DNA from: Pseudomonas sp. Teo4
GTDB taxonomy: Bacteria > Pseudomonadota > Gammaproteobacteria > Pseudomonadales > Pseudomonadaceae
Length of the DNA: 64,000 nucleotides
NCBI RefSeq assembly: GCF_034387475.1
Contig: NZ_JAXCIL010000001.1
Coordinates: forward strand, 2,666,001-2,730,000
Reading direction: 5' to 3'
Numbering within the stretch: the first letter of the stretch is position 1; each line of letters starts with the position of its first letter. The notes under the pieces are model-generated. The model did not search any database and was not told the origin of the DNA. It saw only the letters and a list, made by a program, of their open reading frames with translations. The position numbers and the translations under genes are program-made. This document shows, one piece after another, positions 44,032-52,389 of this stretch.

Positions 44032-45522
44032 TTAGCGCAGTTGGAACCAGGTAGTTTTCAACTGGGTATATTTATCGAAGGCGTGCATTGACAGGTCGCG
44101 ACCAAAGCCGGATTGCTTGCCACCACCGAAAGGAACTGTCACATCCAGTGCGTCCATGGTATTCACCGAGACAGTGCCAGCATTCAAAGCACGGGCCACT
44201 CGGTGCGCGCGGTTCAAATCATCACTCCAAACAGAAGCAGCCAATCCATAGATGCTGTCGTTGGCCAACTGCACGGCCTCTTCTTCGGAATCGAAAGCAC
44301 TGATGGCCAAGACCGGACCAAAAACTTCTTCACGTGCAATGCTGCTGGCATTGGTGACGTTGCCGAAGATGGTCGGCTGAATGAAGTTCGACGAGCCATT
44401 GATCGACATCTGCTCACCGCCGCTCAGCAGCTTGGCGCCTTCGCCTTGAGCCTGATCGATGGCACTCATGATGCGACGGGTCTGTTCACTGTCAACGATT
44501 GCGCCTGCAGCGCTGCGAGGGTTCAGCGGGTCACCAGGCAGCCAATTATGCGATTTGGCGATGACCCGCTCCACGAACTCCTCGTGAATAGAACGCTGCA
44601 CGTACAGACGAGAATTCGCGGAGCACACTTCACCTTGGTTGAAGAAGATACCAAAGGCGGCTTTCTCTGCAGCCAGGTCGAGATCCTGGCAATCATCGAA
44701 TACCAGGTTGGGGCTCTTGCCGCCGCACTCCAGCCATACCTGCTTGAGGTTCGACTGAGCGGAGTACTGCATGAAGAATTTTCCGACCTGAGTAGAACCC
44801 GTGAACACCAGGCAGTCGACATCGGGGTGCAGACCCAGCGCTTTGCCCGCATGCTCGCCGAGGCCTGGCACTACGTTCAGTACCCCTTCTGGTATTCCGG
44901 CTTCAAGCGCAAGTTGGCCCAGGCGCAAGGCAGAGAACGGAGACTGCTCAGCGGGTTTCAACACAACGCTATTACCCGCCGCCAGTGCTGGCGCCAGCTT
45001 CCAGGCAGCCATATCAAGCGGGAAGTTCCAGGGCACCACCGCAGCGACTACACCCAAGGCCTCTCGCGTAATCGTCGCCAACGCATTAGGGGCGGTTGGA
45101 GCCACTTGGTCGTAGACCTTGTCCAGCGCCTCGCCGTACCAGGCAAATACACCTGCAGCCCCAGGAACATCGATGTTATAGGCATCCATCACGGGTTTGC
45201 CCATATTCAACGAGTCCAGAAGCGCCAGCTCTTCACGGTGAGCCAACAGCAACTCGGACAGTTTGATGAGGATCTTCTTGCGCTCAGCAGGTGCCATGCG
45301 CGCCCACGGGCCGTCATTGAAGGCACGGCGAGCACTGCTCACCGCCAAGTCGACCTCCTCGGCACCACACGCAGCTACACGAGCGAGCAGTTGGTTGGTA
45401 GCCGGGTTCATGGCATCGAAGGTGGCCCCGGAACAGGCTGCCAATTGCTTGCCGCCAATCAGCGCCTTATCAATGAAATTTTGGCGGGCTGCGCGCTGCT
45501 GCCAGTAGTTAAGGTCGAACAC
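44032..45522 (-). CDS. Aldehyde dehydrogenase, PuuC/KauB-like (amino-aldehyde type)
   Basis: 496 residues from a GTG at 45522 with GGGAG six bases upstream (ATG 45537 would add five). Glu in LECGGKSPNLVF, catalytic Cys in NQGEVCSANSRL, cofactor loop FTGSTQVGKF. The beginning FDLNYWQQRAARQNFIDKALIGGK resembles gamma-glutamyl-aminobutyraldehyde / aminobutyraldehyde dehydrogenases. It would oxidise the aldehyde produced by the SpuC-like aminotransferase. A MITE lies in its upstream region. Confidence 0.9.
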   Translation of the reverse strand: MFDLNYWQQRAARQNFIDKALIGGKQLAACSGATFDAMNPATNQLLARVAACGAEEVDLAVSSARRAFNDGPWARMAPAERKKILIKLSELLLAHREELALLDSLNMGKPVMDAYNIDVPGAAGVFAWYGEALDKVYDQVAPTAPNALATITREALGVVAAVVPWNFPLDMAAWKLAPALAAGNSVVLKPAEQSPFSALRLGQLALEAGIPEGVLNVVPGLGEHAGKALGLHPDVDCLVFTGSTQVGKFFMQYSAQSNLKQVWLECGGKSPNLVFDDCQDLDLAAEKAAFGIFFNQGEVCSANSRLYVQRSIHEEFVERVIAKSHNWLPGDPLNPRSAAGAIVDSEQTRRIMSAIDQAQGEGAKLLSGGEQMSINGSSNFIQPTIFGNVTNASSIAREEVFGPVLAISAFDSEEEAVQLANDSIYGLAASVWSDDLNRAHRVARALNAGTVSVNTMDALDVTVPFGGGKQSGFGRDLSMHAFDKYTQLKTTWFQLR

Positions 45523-45895
45523 ACTGTACTCCCACATCGACCGCTGCTACGGTCAGTTTGTTATTCAGGTGAGAGGATGGTGCGCCACTATTGCGGCGAG
45601 GAAAATTAGTAAAAATATGCTCCAGTCATATGAAAAAGCTCTGCAAGACCAGGGGCAAGCGCTGTCATTCCTGAGGTAATGTGCTACTGAACCCCTAGGG
45701 TCTGTATGAAAAGTCTTGAGACGAAGGTCAGGCAAGGCGAAAACAGCCGAGGAAGCGGAGTTTACGGGTTGTAAATGAGCATTCCGAGGCTGTTTTCAAC
45801 GCAGCATCACCGAGTATCAAGGCTTTTCGTACAGAGCCTAAATGTGTGACGGCGCCGGTGGGCAATAGCTTGTCGGCCAAGCAACCGAGGTAACC
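45523..45895. other. Divergent intergenic region carrying a MITE
   Basis: Between the dehydrogenase and the LysR gene. Besides the element at 45696-45840, the rest shows no recognised motif. Confidence 0.6.
45696..45840. mobile_element. 145-bp MITE with terminal inverted repeats
   Basis: Left end TAGGGTCTGTATGAAAAG (45696-45713) and right end, read inward on the other strand, TAGGCTCTGTACGAAAAG, agree at 16 of 18 positions. The interior holds a second long imperfect palindrome (GAAAACAGCC near 45739 against GGCTGTTTTC near 45789). TA at both edges suggests a TA target duplication. No coding capacity. It sits between the aldehyde dehydrogenase and LysR starts. Confidence 0.8.
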
Positions 45896-46807
45896 GTGGC
45901 GTCCTATACCTTGCGGCAACTGAAATACTTCGTGACGACCGTCGAGGCCGGCAGCGTCGCCGAAGCTTCGCGTCAGCTGTACATCGCGCAGCCATCGATC
46001 TCGACCGCGATCAAGAGCCTGGAAGAAAATTTTGGCGTCCAACTCTTCATTCGCCACCACGCCCAAGGGGTGTCACTGACCCCTAGCGGAAAGAGGTTCT
46101 ATCACAAGGCTCAGGAGCTGCTCCGGCTATCCCATGAATTCGAGCAGAACGCCCTCGCTGACAATGACGTAGTGGCCGGGCAGATCGATATCGGCTGTTT
46201 CGAAACAGTCGCTCCGCTCTACCTGCCGCAGCTCATTGCCGAGTTCTGTCAGATCTATCCGGGCGTGAACATACGGCTACGTGACGGCGACCAGCAGGAG
46301 CTCGTTCAGGGGCTCACTGCCGGGACATTCGATGTCGCATTCCTGTACGAGCATGAGCTGGATAGCACGATCGTCACCGAGCCATTGATGCCACCGCAAA
46401 AACCGTATGTGCTGCTTGCGGCCAACCATCGCTACGCGGGGCAATCGCAGGTATCACTCCGTGATTTGGCCAGAGAGCCGATGATTCTGCTCGACGTTCT
46501 CCCCAGCCGCACCTACTTCGTGAGCTTGTTCCACGAGCTTGGGCTTACACCCAATATTGTGTTCGGCTCACCCTCAATCGAAATGGTCCGCGGCATGGTA
46601 GGACAGGGATTCGGTTTCTCTTTGTTGGTCACACGGCCGCACTCGACCTGCACCTATGATGGGAAGCAAGTCGTGACGCTCGAAGTGGCAGAGCCGGTGA
46701 CGACTTCGGGATTGGTGAGCGCGCGATTGCGCAAAGGGCAACTCACCAAACCGGCGCAATTGTTCGTCGACTTCTGCCGTGAACGCCTGACAGCAATGAG
46801 CCAATAG
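45896..46807 (+). CDS. LysR-family transcriptional regulator
   Basis: 303 residues from GTG 45896. HTH YFVTTVEAGSVAEASRQLYIAQPSISTAIKSLEENFG, then effector domain. Only 55 bp separate it from the MITE, so its native promoter was probably disturbed or donated by the element. Candidate target: the divergent aldehyde dehydrogenase, or the convergent M20/DUF1028/RidA/monooxygenase operon downstream. Confidence 0.88.
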   Translation: MASYTLRQLKYFVTTVEAGSVAEASRQLYIAQPSISTAIKSLEENFGVQLFIRHHAQGVSLTPSGKRFYHKAQELLRLSHEFEQNALADNDVVAGQIDIGCFETVAPLYLPQLIAEFCQIYPGVNIRLRDGDQQELVQGLTAGTFDVAFLYEHELDSTIVTEPLMPPQKPYVLLAANHRYAGQSQVSLRDLAREPMILLDVLPSRTYFVSLFHELGLTPNIVFGSPSIEMVRGMVGQGFGFSLLVTRPHSTCTYDGKQVVTLEVAEPVTTSGLVSARLRKGQLTKPAQLFVDFCRERLTAMSQ

Positions 46808-46821
46808 CCTGCACGAAGCAA

Positions 46822-46841
46822 CCGGCTCCTGTGGGAGCCGG
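46822..46841. terminator. Hairpin between convergent genes (REP-related)
   Basis: CCGGCTCC-TGTG-GGAGCCGG, perfect 8-bp stem with a four-base loop, related to the GTGGGAGC core of P. putida REP repeats. Between the LysR gene and the convergent deacylase. Confidence 0.7.
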
Positions 46842-46865
46842 GCTTGCAACATTGCAGGTTCGATA

Positions 46866-48023
46866 TCAAAGGCTGAGGTAATCGCCCAAGCGAACCATCA
46901 TCGCATCACAGCTTTCGAGCTGCTCAAGGGTGACGAATTCGTCGGGCTTGTGGCCTTGGTCCATGCTACCGGGCCCGCACACCACTGTCGGGATGCCCGC
47001 CGCATCAAAAAGGCCACCCTCAGTACCGAAGGCGACAGTCCCAAAGTCAGTGGACCCGCAAAGATGTGACAACACCCGTGCAGCTTCACTGTTCGGTGAA
47101 GTGGCCAAACCCGGGTAGGCACTCAGTGGCTTGAGCTGGATCCCACTTTCCGCCTTCACCGCCTGCATGCGCGGAACCAACTCGGTCGACGCATAGGCTT
47201 CCAACTGCACCGCAACCTGGTTGGCATCAAAACCTGGCAACGCACGCACCTCGAAATCAAACTCACACTCGGCCGGAACTATGTTGAGCGCTCGGCCGCC
47301 GCGGATAACTCCGGTCTGGATCGTAGAGAAAGGTGGGTCGAAGCGCTCGTCGTGGTTTTCAGGCTTGGCGAGTTCCTCGCCAAGCTCGCCCAGCCGACCA
47401 ATGAGTTTTGCCGCATATTCGATCGCATTCACACCATAGGGCGCGTATGCAGAGTGGCACGCGGCGCCTTTGACCTGGCAGCGCATGGCGAGCTTTCCCT
47501 TGTGCCCCAGCACGGGTTTGAGCTCGGTTGGCTCACCAATCAGACAGAGCCTGGGTTTGTTTGGGCGTTTTTCCAGCTCAGCCAACATCGAACGCACACC
47601 GAGGCAGCCGACTTCTTCATCATATGAGAAAGCCAGATGGACAGGCACGCGCAGCGAACGCAACAGGAACACCGGCACTGCGGCTAACGTGCAGGCGATG
47701 AAGCCCTTCATGTCGGCAGCGCCGCGACCGTAAAGGCGGCCGTCAGACTCAGACATCCTGAAGGGTTCCACCGTCCACGCCTGCCCCTCTACCGGAACCA
47801 CATCGGTGTGCCCGGAAAGTACGACTCCACCTTCGACATCAGGGCCGATAGTGGCAAACAAGTTGGCCTTCGTTCGCTCCTCATTGAGGAACAGCTCGCT
47901 GGAAACGCCGTAACTTTCCAGATAATCGCGGATGAAGTAGATCAGTTCCAGATTGGAGTCGCGACTTACCGTAGGAAAACCTATCAGCCGCTCCAGCAGA
48001 TCGCGGCTGGACTGATTATTCAT
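46866..48023 (-). CDS. M20 peptidase/deacylase (acetylornithine-deacetylase-like)
   Basis: 385 residues from ATG 48023. Metal ligands: SGHTDVVPVEG (His, Asp), GAADMKGF, and YDEEVGCLG with the general-base Glu-Glu pair; GEPTELKP follows. Closest in pattern to ArgE-type N-acyl-amino-acid deacylases. Biosynthetic argE is not normally next to RidA and DUF1028 genes, so a catabolic N-acyl amino acid hydrolase is more likely. Overlaps DUF1028 by 8 bp. Confidence 0.88.
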   Translation of the reverse strand: MNNQSSRDLLERLIGFPTVSRDSNLELIYFIRDYLESYGVSSELFLNEERTKANLFATIGPDVEGGVVLSGHTDVVPVEGQAWTVEPFRMSESDGRLYGRGAADMKGFIACTLAAVPVFLLRSLRVPVHLAFSYDEEVGCLGVRSMLAELEKRPNKPRLCLIGEPTELKPVLGHKGKLAMRCQVKGAACHSAYAPYGVNAIEYAAKLIGRLGELGEELAKPENHDERFDPPFSTIQTGVIRGGRALNIVPAECEFDFEVRALPGFDANQVAVQLEAYASTELVPRMQAVKAESGIQLKPLSAYPGLATSPNSEAARVLSHLCGSTDFGTVAFGTEGGLFDAAGIPTVVCGPGSMDQGHKPDEFVTLEQLESCDAMMVRLGDYLSL

Positions 48024-48693
48024 CGCCTGGCACTCCGTAGCTTGGAGCGGCAGTGGGGTCAAGAGCACGGGTCAGGTAATCCTGCATTTGTGGCTTGTAG
48101 GCCTGCCACAAGGCGTCCAAATGACCAATCGGATTTGTATCAGCCCAGTCTACCCGCAGATCGACGATCGGCCAGATGAGGTCTCCGACAATCTTGATAG
48201 CAGCAGAATGCACAGGCCCGGCTTCCCCACCAGCAGCCATCGCAGCATGCATGGCAGCGAGCAAGCGATCAGCAAGCTGACCCGGTGCGTCTTCAAAGGC
48301 CTGAACCATTGCCGGGATGACGTCGACACTGGACAACAGGTTTCCAGCCGCAGCGCATTGATCACCGGCGACCGCGTTATAGACGCCCAATGACTCCTTG
48401 CCGCTGAACAACGCGATACGACCGCTGCCATCGATGACGGTCACCTGCCGGTACTGGCTCCATCCATTGGCATTCAGTGCCCTGTCAAGCGCAGCGGCGG
48501 GATCCAGATTGTCGCTCTCCAACAAGTCCAGAATGTGTGGCCCCAGGGCAGGCAGCGTGACGTTCTGGGTGGCAACGGCGCCGACGCCCGCACGTACCCA
48601 AGGGCAGCGAGCACCGACGGCGATGCTGGAGGAACTGATGGCAATGCCGAGCTGACCTGTCTCAGCGCAGCGGCCAATGATGGAAAAGGTCAT
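48016..48693 (-). CDS. DUF1028 protein (Ntn-hydrolase-like)
   Basis: 225 residues from ATG 48693. The start MTFSIIGRCAETGQLGIAISS matches the DUF1028 family. As I recall this family belongs to the Ntn-hydrolase clan, where removal of Met1 would expose Thr2 as an N-terminal nucleophile. No function is established that I know of. It overlaps the M20 deacylase and is followed upstream by RidA, implying an amide- or imine-handling step in the same pathway. Confidence 0.85.
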   Translation of the reverse strand: MTFSIIGRCAETGQLGIAISSSSIAVGARCPWVRAGVGAVATQNVTLPALGPHILDLLESDNLDPAAALDRALNANGWSQYRQVTVIDGSGRIALFSGKESLGVYNAVAGDQCAAAGNLLSSVDVIPAMVQAFEDAPGQLADRLLAAMHAAMAAGGEAGPVHSAAIKIVGDLIWPIVDLRVDWADTNPIGHLDALWQAYKPQMQDYLTRALDPTAAPSYGVPGDE

Positions 48694-48740
48694 GTACTGC
48701 TCCCTGGTTTTTGCCTTGAGGATTGAAAGTAGCAATGCGA

Positions 48741-49166
48741 TTACTGCGTCTGCCAGTCGTCCGGAATGACCGCGATCACATCAATCTCCATCAGCCACTG
48801 CGGCTGCGCGAGGCCAGAGACGACGAGTCCGGTGGAGATAGGGAACACACCTTTGAGCCACTTGCCAACGACTTGGTAAACCGGCTCACGGTAGCGCGGA
48901 TCAATGATGTAGGTCGTGGTTTTGACGATGTGGGACAGGTCGCTGCCGGCCTCTTCCAGGAGCTGCTTGACGTTCTTCATCGCCTGCTCGGTCTGGGCGG
49001 CAGGATCGCCCAAGCCAACCAGACGCCCCTCGAAGTCGGTACCTACCTGGCCACGAACATAGACGGTATTGCCGGCACGAACGGCTTGGCACAGGTCATT
49101 GTCCAGTGTCTGGTTCGGGTAGGTGGCTTTGGTATTGAACATCCGGATGCGGGTATGAGTCGCCAT
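48741..49166 (-). CDS. RidA-family protein (reactive imine/enamine deaminase type)
   Basis: 141 residues. The fold signature (VRGQVGTDFEG, PAAQTEQAMKNVKQLLEEAGSDLSHIVKTTTYI) is typical, but the catalytic arginine region (usually R105 in CxxR/PxR context) reads GLAQPQWLMEIDV, without that Arg. It is therefore probably not a classical imine deaminase and belongs to one of the Rid subfamilies without proven deaminase activity. Encoded between DUF1028 and the flavin monooxygenase. Confidence 0.87.
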   Translation of the reverse strand: MATHTRIRMFNTKATYPNQTLDNDLCQAVRAGNTVYVRGQVGTDFEGRLVGLGDPAAQTEQAMKNVKQLLEEAGSDLSHIVKTTTYIIDPRYREPVYQVVGKWLKGVFPISTGLVVSGLAQPQWLMEIDVIAVIPDDWQTQ

Positions 49167-49235
49167 CTTCTTCGGTCCTGTGATTATCTTGAGTTTTGCG
49201 ATCTGAAAATCGTCAACACGCTTGTATGCGAAGAC

Positions 49236-50513
49236 TTATTGGTCGCGCTTGCGCTGATCCGCATCGCGGTAGGACAGATAGGTGCGCTGGGTGGCGATGT
49301 GGCCGGCCACATGTTTGGCGTCATGCCATACACCCCAAATGAAGCTGGAGCCGCGGCGGGAGAGCCAAGGCAAACCCAGGAAGTACACGCCCGGCTCGCT
49401 CGATACGCCGCGCTGGTGTTTCGGCTTACCGTTTTCATTGAAGGCGTTGACCTTCAGCCAGCTGTAGTCGACGGAGTAGCCAGTAGCCCAGATGATCGTG
49501 TTGATGCCTGCTTCGGCCAGGTTCAACTCGAGAATCGGGTCGGTGACGCATTCAGGGTCCGGATACTTCGCGCGCGCTTCCGGCTCCTCCGGCAGGTCCA
49601 GGCCATTGCTTTCGATGTAGGCATCGGCAGCATCCAGGAGCCACAGGTAATTCTCGTCACCAGCCGCCAAGTTGGCGCAAAGGTCGCTATGGAACGACAC
49701 CACACCGTTCTCAACGGATTTGGTCAGGCCGACCAGCGTCATGCCTTGGTGCGCCAAGCCGCGGAAGTCGATGGTGTTACCACCACGTGCACCGCTCACC
49801 GCGATGGTGACATGCTCCCGCCCCTTCTTGACGGTTTCAGCATCCCACTCGCCCAGAACGCCTAACCACCAGCAGAAGTCGCGTTTACGATAAGCGCGCG
49901 GTGGACGGTCATGCGGACCTACGGACAAATAGACCTTACGGCCAGCACGCTGAAGCTCGTCGGCGATCTGAACGCCCGAAGAGCCGGCCCCGACAACGAG
50001 CACTGCACCCTCAGGCAGTTGCTCTGGGTTGTAATAAGCCGCGGAGTGGATCTGGTGAATGCTGCCGTCTTCAGGCGCGATTGGGGGGATCACAGGTTTC
50101 TGGAAAGGGCCCGTGGCAACCACTACCCGGTTCGCCTCGATCACACCCTCAGACGTTTCGACGGTGAAACCTGGGCGACCAGCGTTGCGCACGACGCTCT
50201 TGACCTCAACACCCGTGCGAATTGGCGCGTTGAATTTCTTGGCATAGGCCTCAAAGTAGTCGGCAACACGGTCTTTCGATGCGAAATCATCTGGACCGAC
50301 ATCATCGAATTCCAGCCCAGGGAAGCGGTCATGCCACGCCGGACCGTTCGCAACCAGTGAGTCCCAGCGGCCAGTGCGCCACGCTTGCGCAATGCGGTTA
50401 CGCTCCAGCACGAGGTGAGGAACGCCGAGACTGCTCAAGTGCTCGCTCGCGGCAACGCCAGCTTGGCCGGCGCCAACAACGAGCGTATCGATTTCTATTT
50501 TTTGTTCTGGCAT
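49236..50513 (-). CDS. Flavin-dependent monooxygenase (FMO/YUCCA-like)
   Basis: 425 residues from ATG 50513. FAD loop VVGAGQAGVAASEHL (13-27), FMO-type stretch VATGPFQKP then HQIHSAAYYNPE, a second Rossmann motif VVGAGSSGVQIADEL for NADPH, and IWATGYSVDYSW. These fit N-hydroxylating or oxidative-decarboxylating flavoprotein monooxygenases. First gene of the RidA-DUF1028-M20 operon, so it likely performs the opening oxidation of a nitrogen compound whose fragments the other enzymes process. Confidence 0.87.
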   Translation of the reverse strand: MPEQKIEIDTLVVGAGQAGVAASEHLSSLGVPHLVLERNRIAQAWRTGRWDSLVANGPAWHDRFPGLEFDDVGPDDFASKDRVADYFEAYAKKFNAPIRTGVEVKSVVRNAGRPGFTVETSEGVIEANRVVVATGPFQKPVIPPIAPEDGSIHQIHSAAYYNPEQLPEGAVLVVGAGSSGVQIADELQRAGRKVYLSVGPHDRPPRAYRKRDFCWWLGVLGEWDAETVKKGREHVTIAVSGARGGNTIDFRGLAHQGMTLVGLTKSVENGVVSFHSDLCANLAAGDENYLWLLDAADAYIESNGLDLPEEPEARAKYPDPECVTDPILELNLAEAGINTIIWATGYSVDYSWLKVNAFNENGKPKHQRGVSSEPGVYFLGLPWLSRRGSSFIWGVWHDAKHVAGHIATQRTYLSYRDADQRKRDQ

Positions 50514-50920
50514 TTCTGGGTCCTTCGAGAGGCAGATGTGAATCAGGTCGGCCTGAGCCTTGCTGTCCGGGCACATCCCTTACCTGTTTGAGATAGGCAC
50601 TGCCGCAGACAGCGCAGCGCACCACAAGGTGGGATGGGTCACATTCTGTTCAGGAGCTGAGAAATGCGAAATTATGATTTTTGTGGTCGTTAGCTAGGAA
50701 AAAGCTTGGTCCTGTGAAGCGCGCTTGCCGGTGCAGGCAATTCGGACAAGGCACGGAAAGGTCTGCCATCGGCTGACCTTTAATGGGTTGTGCTCCATAG
50801 GCGGCTTGGGCACCGCCACCACATCGAGATCTGCGACAGCGTGCTCTACCGGCCCGCTTTCAGACTCAACCTGCGAAAGGCGATGCATTGATTGAACTCA
50901 GCATCGAATGTCTGATCTCG

Positions 50921-51080
50921 GGCATGCCGGATCGCCATTTCCGCAAGAGACATGGTGACCTCTTGAACCTGCCGCAAGCCAAATGTTCATCTCGCCCACG
51001 GTCCTGCCTCATCGAAAAACCGAATTGGGGTCTATCCCAGTCTGGACTCAAATCTGGCCTTGAAATGCCCGGCCACTAGC
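50921..51080. repeat. 160-bp dispersed repeat, copy A
   Basis: Ungapped match along 160 bases with 56241-56400 (same orientation), most positions identical. Both encode, in one frame, a peptide beginning MP(D/N)RHFRK(R/S)HGDLLNLP. The last 23 bases recur at 38605-38627. Probably the decayed end of a mobile element or an integration-linked repeat. Confidence 0.8.
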
Positions 51081-51478
51081 GATCTACGATGGCAACTATG
51101 CTGGCGACCCGGCCGAGATGATTGCCAGCCTGAGCGTGAAATTTCGACCGCGCCGAGCCCCCCACCCGAACATGAAACGCTTTACCGCGCCTGGCGCGGC
51201 ATGCAGCGATGGCGCCTGTAGATCTGCGCCCAGGGGGCAGCGCCGCATTCGCCCTGCTCGAAGTGCTGCGAGCCCCATGGCCTGGCTTACTCGGGCGGGA
51301 AGGCGATGGGGGAATATGGACGTATGGTGTGATACCGCTGAATTACTACAAATTCGCTCTCTCACATGTTTCTGCGAAAGGACACACGCACCACTTTGTT
51401 TCTGTGCGCAACACCTCTGGGCTTTTTTGGTGCAGATCGTAGGGCGAAGTAAGTTTACATGCCGCAAATTAAAACATT

Positions 51479-51492
51479 GGCATAAATATTGT
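51479..51492 (+). promoter_or_regulatory. Possible sigma-54 promoter of the amino-acid transporter operon
   Basis: TTGGCA (51477-51482) with GG at 51479-51480, ten bases, then GT at 51491-51492 in TTGTT, close to the -24/-12 pattern but with GT in place of GC. About 52 bp before the binding-protein start. Weak evidence. Confidence 0.3.
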
Positions 51493-51543
51493 TATCACCA
51501 CTTGCATCGATTGTTGAACAATCATCAGTGGAGCGTCCCCCCT

Positions 51544-52374
51544 ATGTCTCGCGCAGCAGCCCTCACCCTCCCCCTAATTCTTGCAGCTACAGCGCACGCC
51601 GCCGACGGCACCTTGCAGCCCGAGCACCTGAGTATCGGCTCGGACTTGACCTACCCACCTTACACGTACCTTGCCCAGGGTAAGCCAGCCGGCTTCGACC
51701 CTGAGTTCATGACCCTGCTCGGCCAGCAACTCAAGCTCACGCCGCAGTTCCATGACACTCGCTTCGCCAACCTTGTAATGGGTGTGAATGCACGCCGTTT
51801 CGATGTGGTCGCCTCGGCCCTGTACGTCACCCCCGAGCGCGCCGCCCAAGTTGACTTCGTGCCCTACCTGAAAAGTGGCGCCTCGCTGATGGTGCGTACC
51901 GACGATAACTTCCGCCCGCAAAGCCCCGAAGACCTTTGCGGCAAACGCGTCGGCTCGATCAAGGGCGGCTCGTGGATTCCCAAGCTCATGGCCCTGTCCA
52001 AAAGCTACTGCCAAGCCAACGGCCAGGCACCGATCGACTCCCGCGAGTTCCCGACCTCCCCTGAAGCCGCTCAGGCCCTGCTAGCCAACGCCGTGGACGT
52101 GCAGTTCGAAGACGCTGCCGTGGCCGCCATCACCGCTGACAAACTCAAGGGCCGTGTCACCCTCAGCTCAAAGACGCTGATCTACCCAGTGGTCATCGGC
52201 CTGGCCGTACGCAAGGGCAACGACGCGCTACTCAAGCAAATCGATCAAGGCCTGGCCGCCATGAAAGCAAGCGGCGACTACCAGACGCTGCTCAACCGGT
52301 ACAACCTGGGCGAACCCACCCCAACCGACGTTGCCCAGGCCCTGGGCAAAGCGCCTCAAGCGGTTTCGCAATAA
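51544..52374 (+). CDS. Polar amino-acid ABC transporter substrate-binding protein
   Basis: 276 residues from ATG 51544, with a Sec signal ending AHAADG (about 1-20). Mature start LSIGSDLTYPPYTYLAQGKPAGFDPEFMTLLGQQL is typical of family 3 binding proteins for His/Arg/Gln/Glu-type amino acids. First gene of an operon with a fused permease-ATPase, GntR regulator and DUF1989 protein. Its ligand is likely a guanidino or amidino amino acid if it works with the DUF1989 enzyme (inference). Confidence 0.88.
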   Translation: MSRAAALTLPLILAATAHAADGTLQPEHLSIGSDLTYPPYTYLAQGKPAGFDPEFMTLLGQQLKLTPQFHDTRFANLVMGVNARRFDVVASALYVTPERAAQVDFVPYLKSGASLMVRTDDNFRPQSPEDLCGKRVGSIKGGSWIPKLMALSKSYCQANGQAPIDSREFPTSPEAAQALLANAVDVQFEDAAVAAITADKLKGRVTLSSKTLIYPVVIGLAVRKGNDALLKQIDQGLAAMKASGDYQTLLNRYNLGEPTPTDVAQALGKAPQAVSQ

Positions 52375-52389
52375 TCCGGAGTACACAGC

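Larger units (their letters stand above)
50514..51543. other. 1.0-kb gene-free stretch with relics and a repeat
   Basis: Between the monooxygenase and a binding-protein gene. It contains one copy of the 160-bp repeat (50921-51080), coding-like debris after it (for example, reading rightward at 51085-51126, IYDGNYAGDPAEMI, and in another frame EHETLYRAWRGMQRWRL then a stop near 51228), and a sigma-54-like motif at 51479-51492. No intact gene found. Confidence 0.65.

Noticed and set aside
51118..51543. 142-residue upstream extension of the amino-acid-binding protein
   Set aside because: The signal peptide begins at 51544, and the upstream part is Arg/Pro-rich with no homology; it is relic sequence after repeat A.
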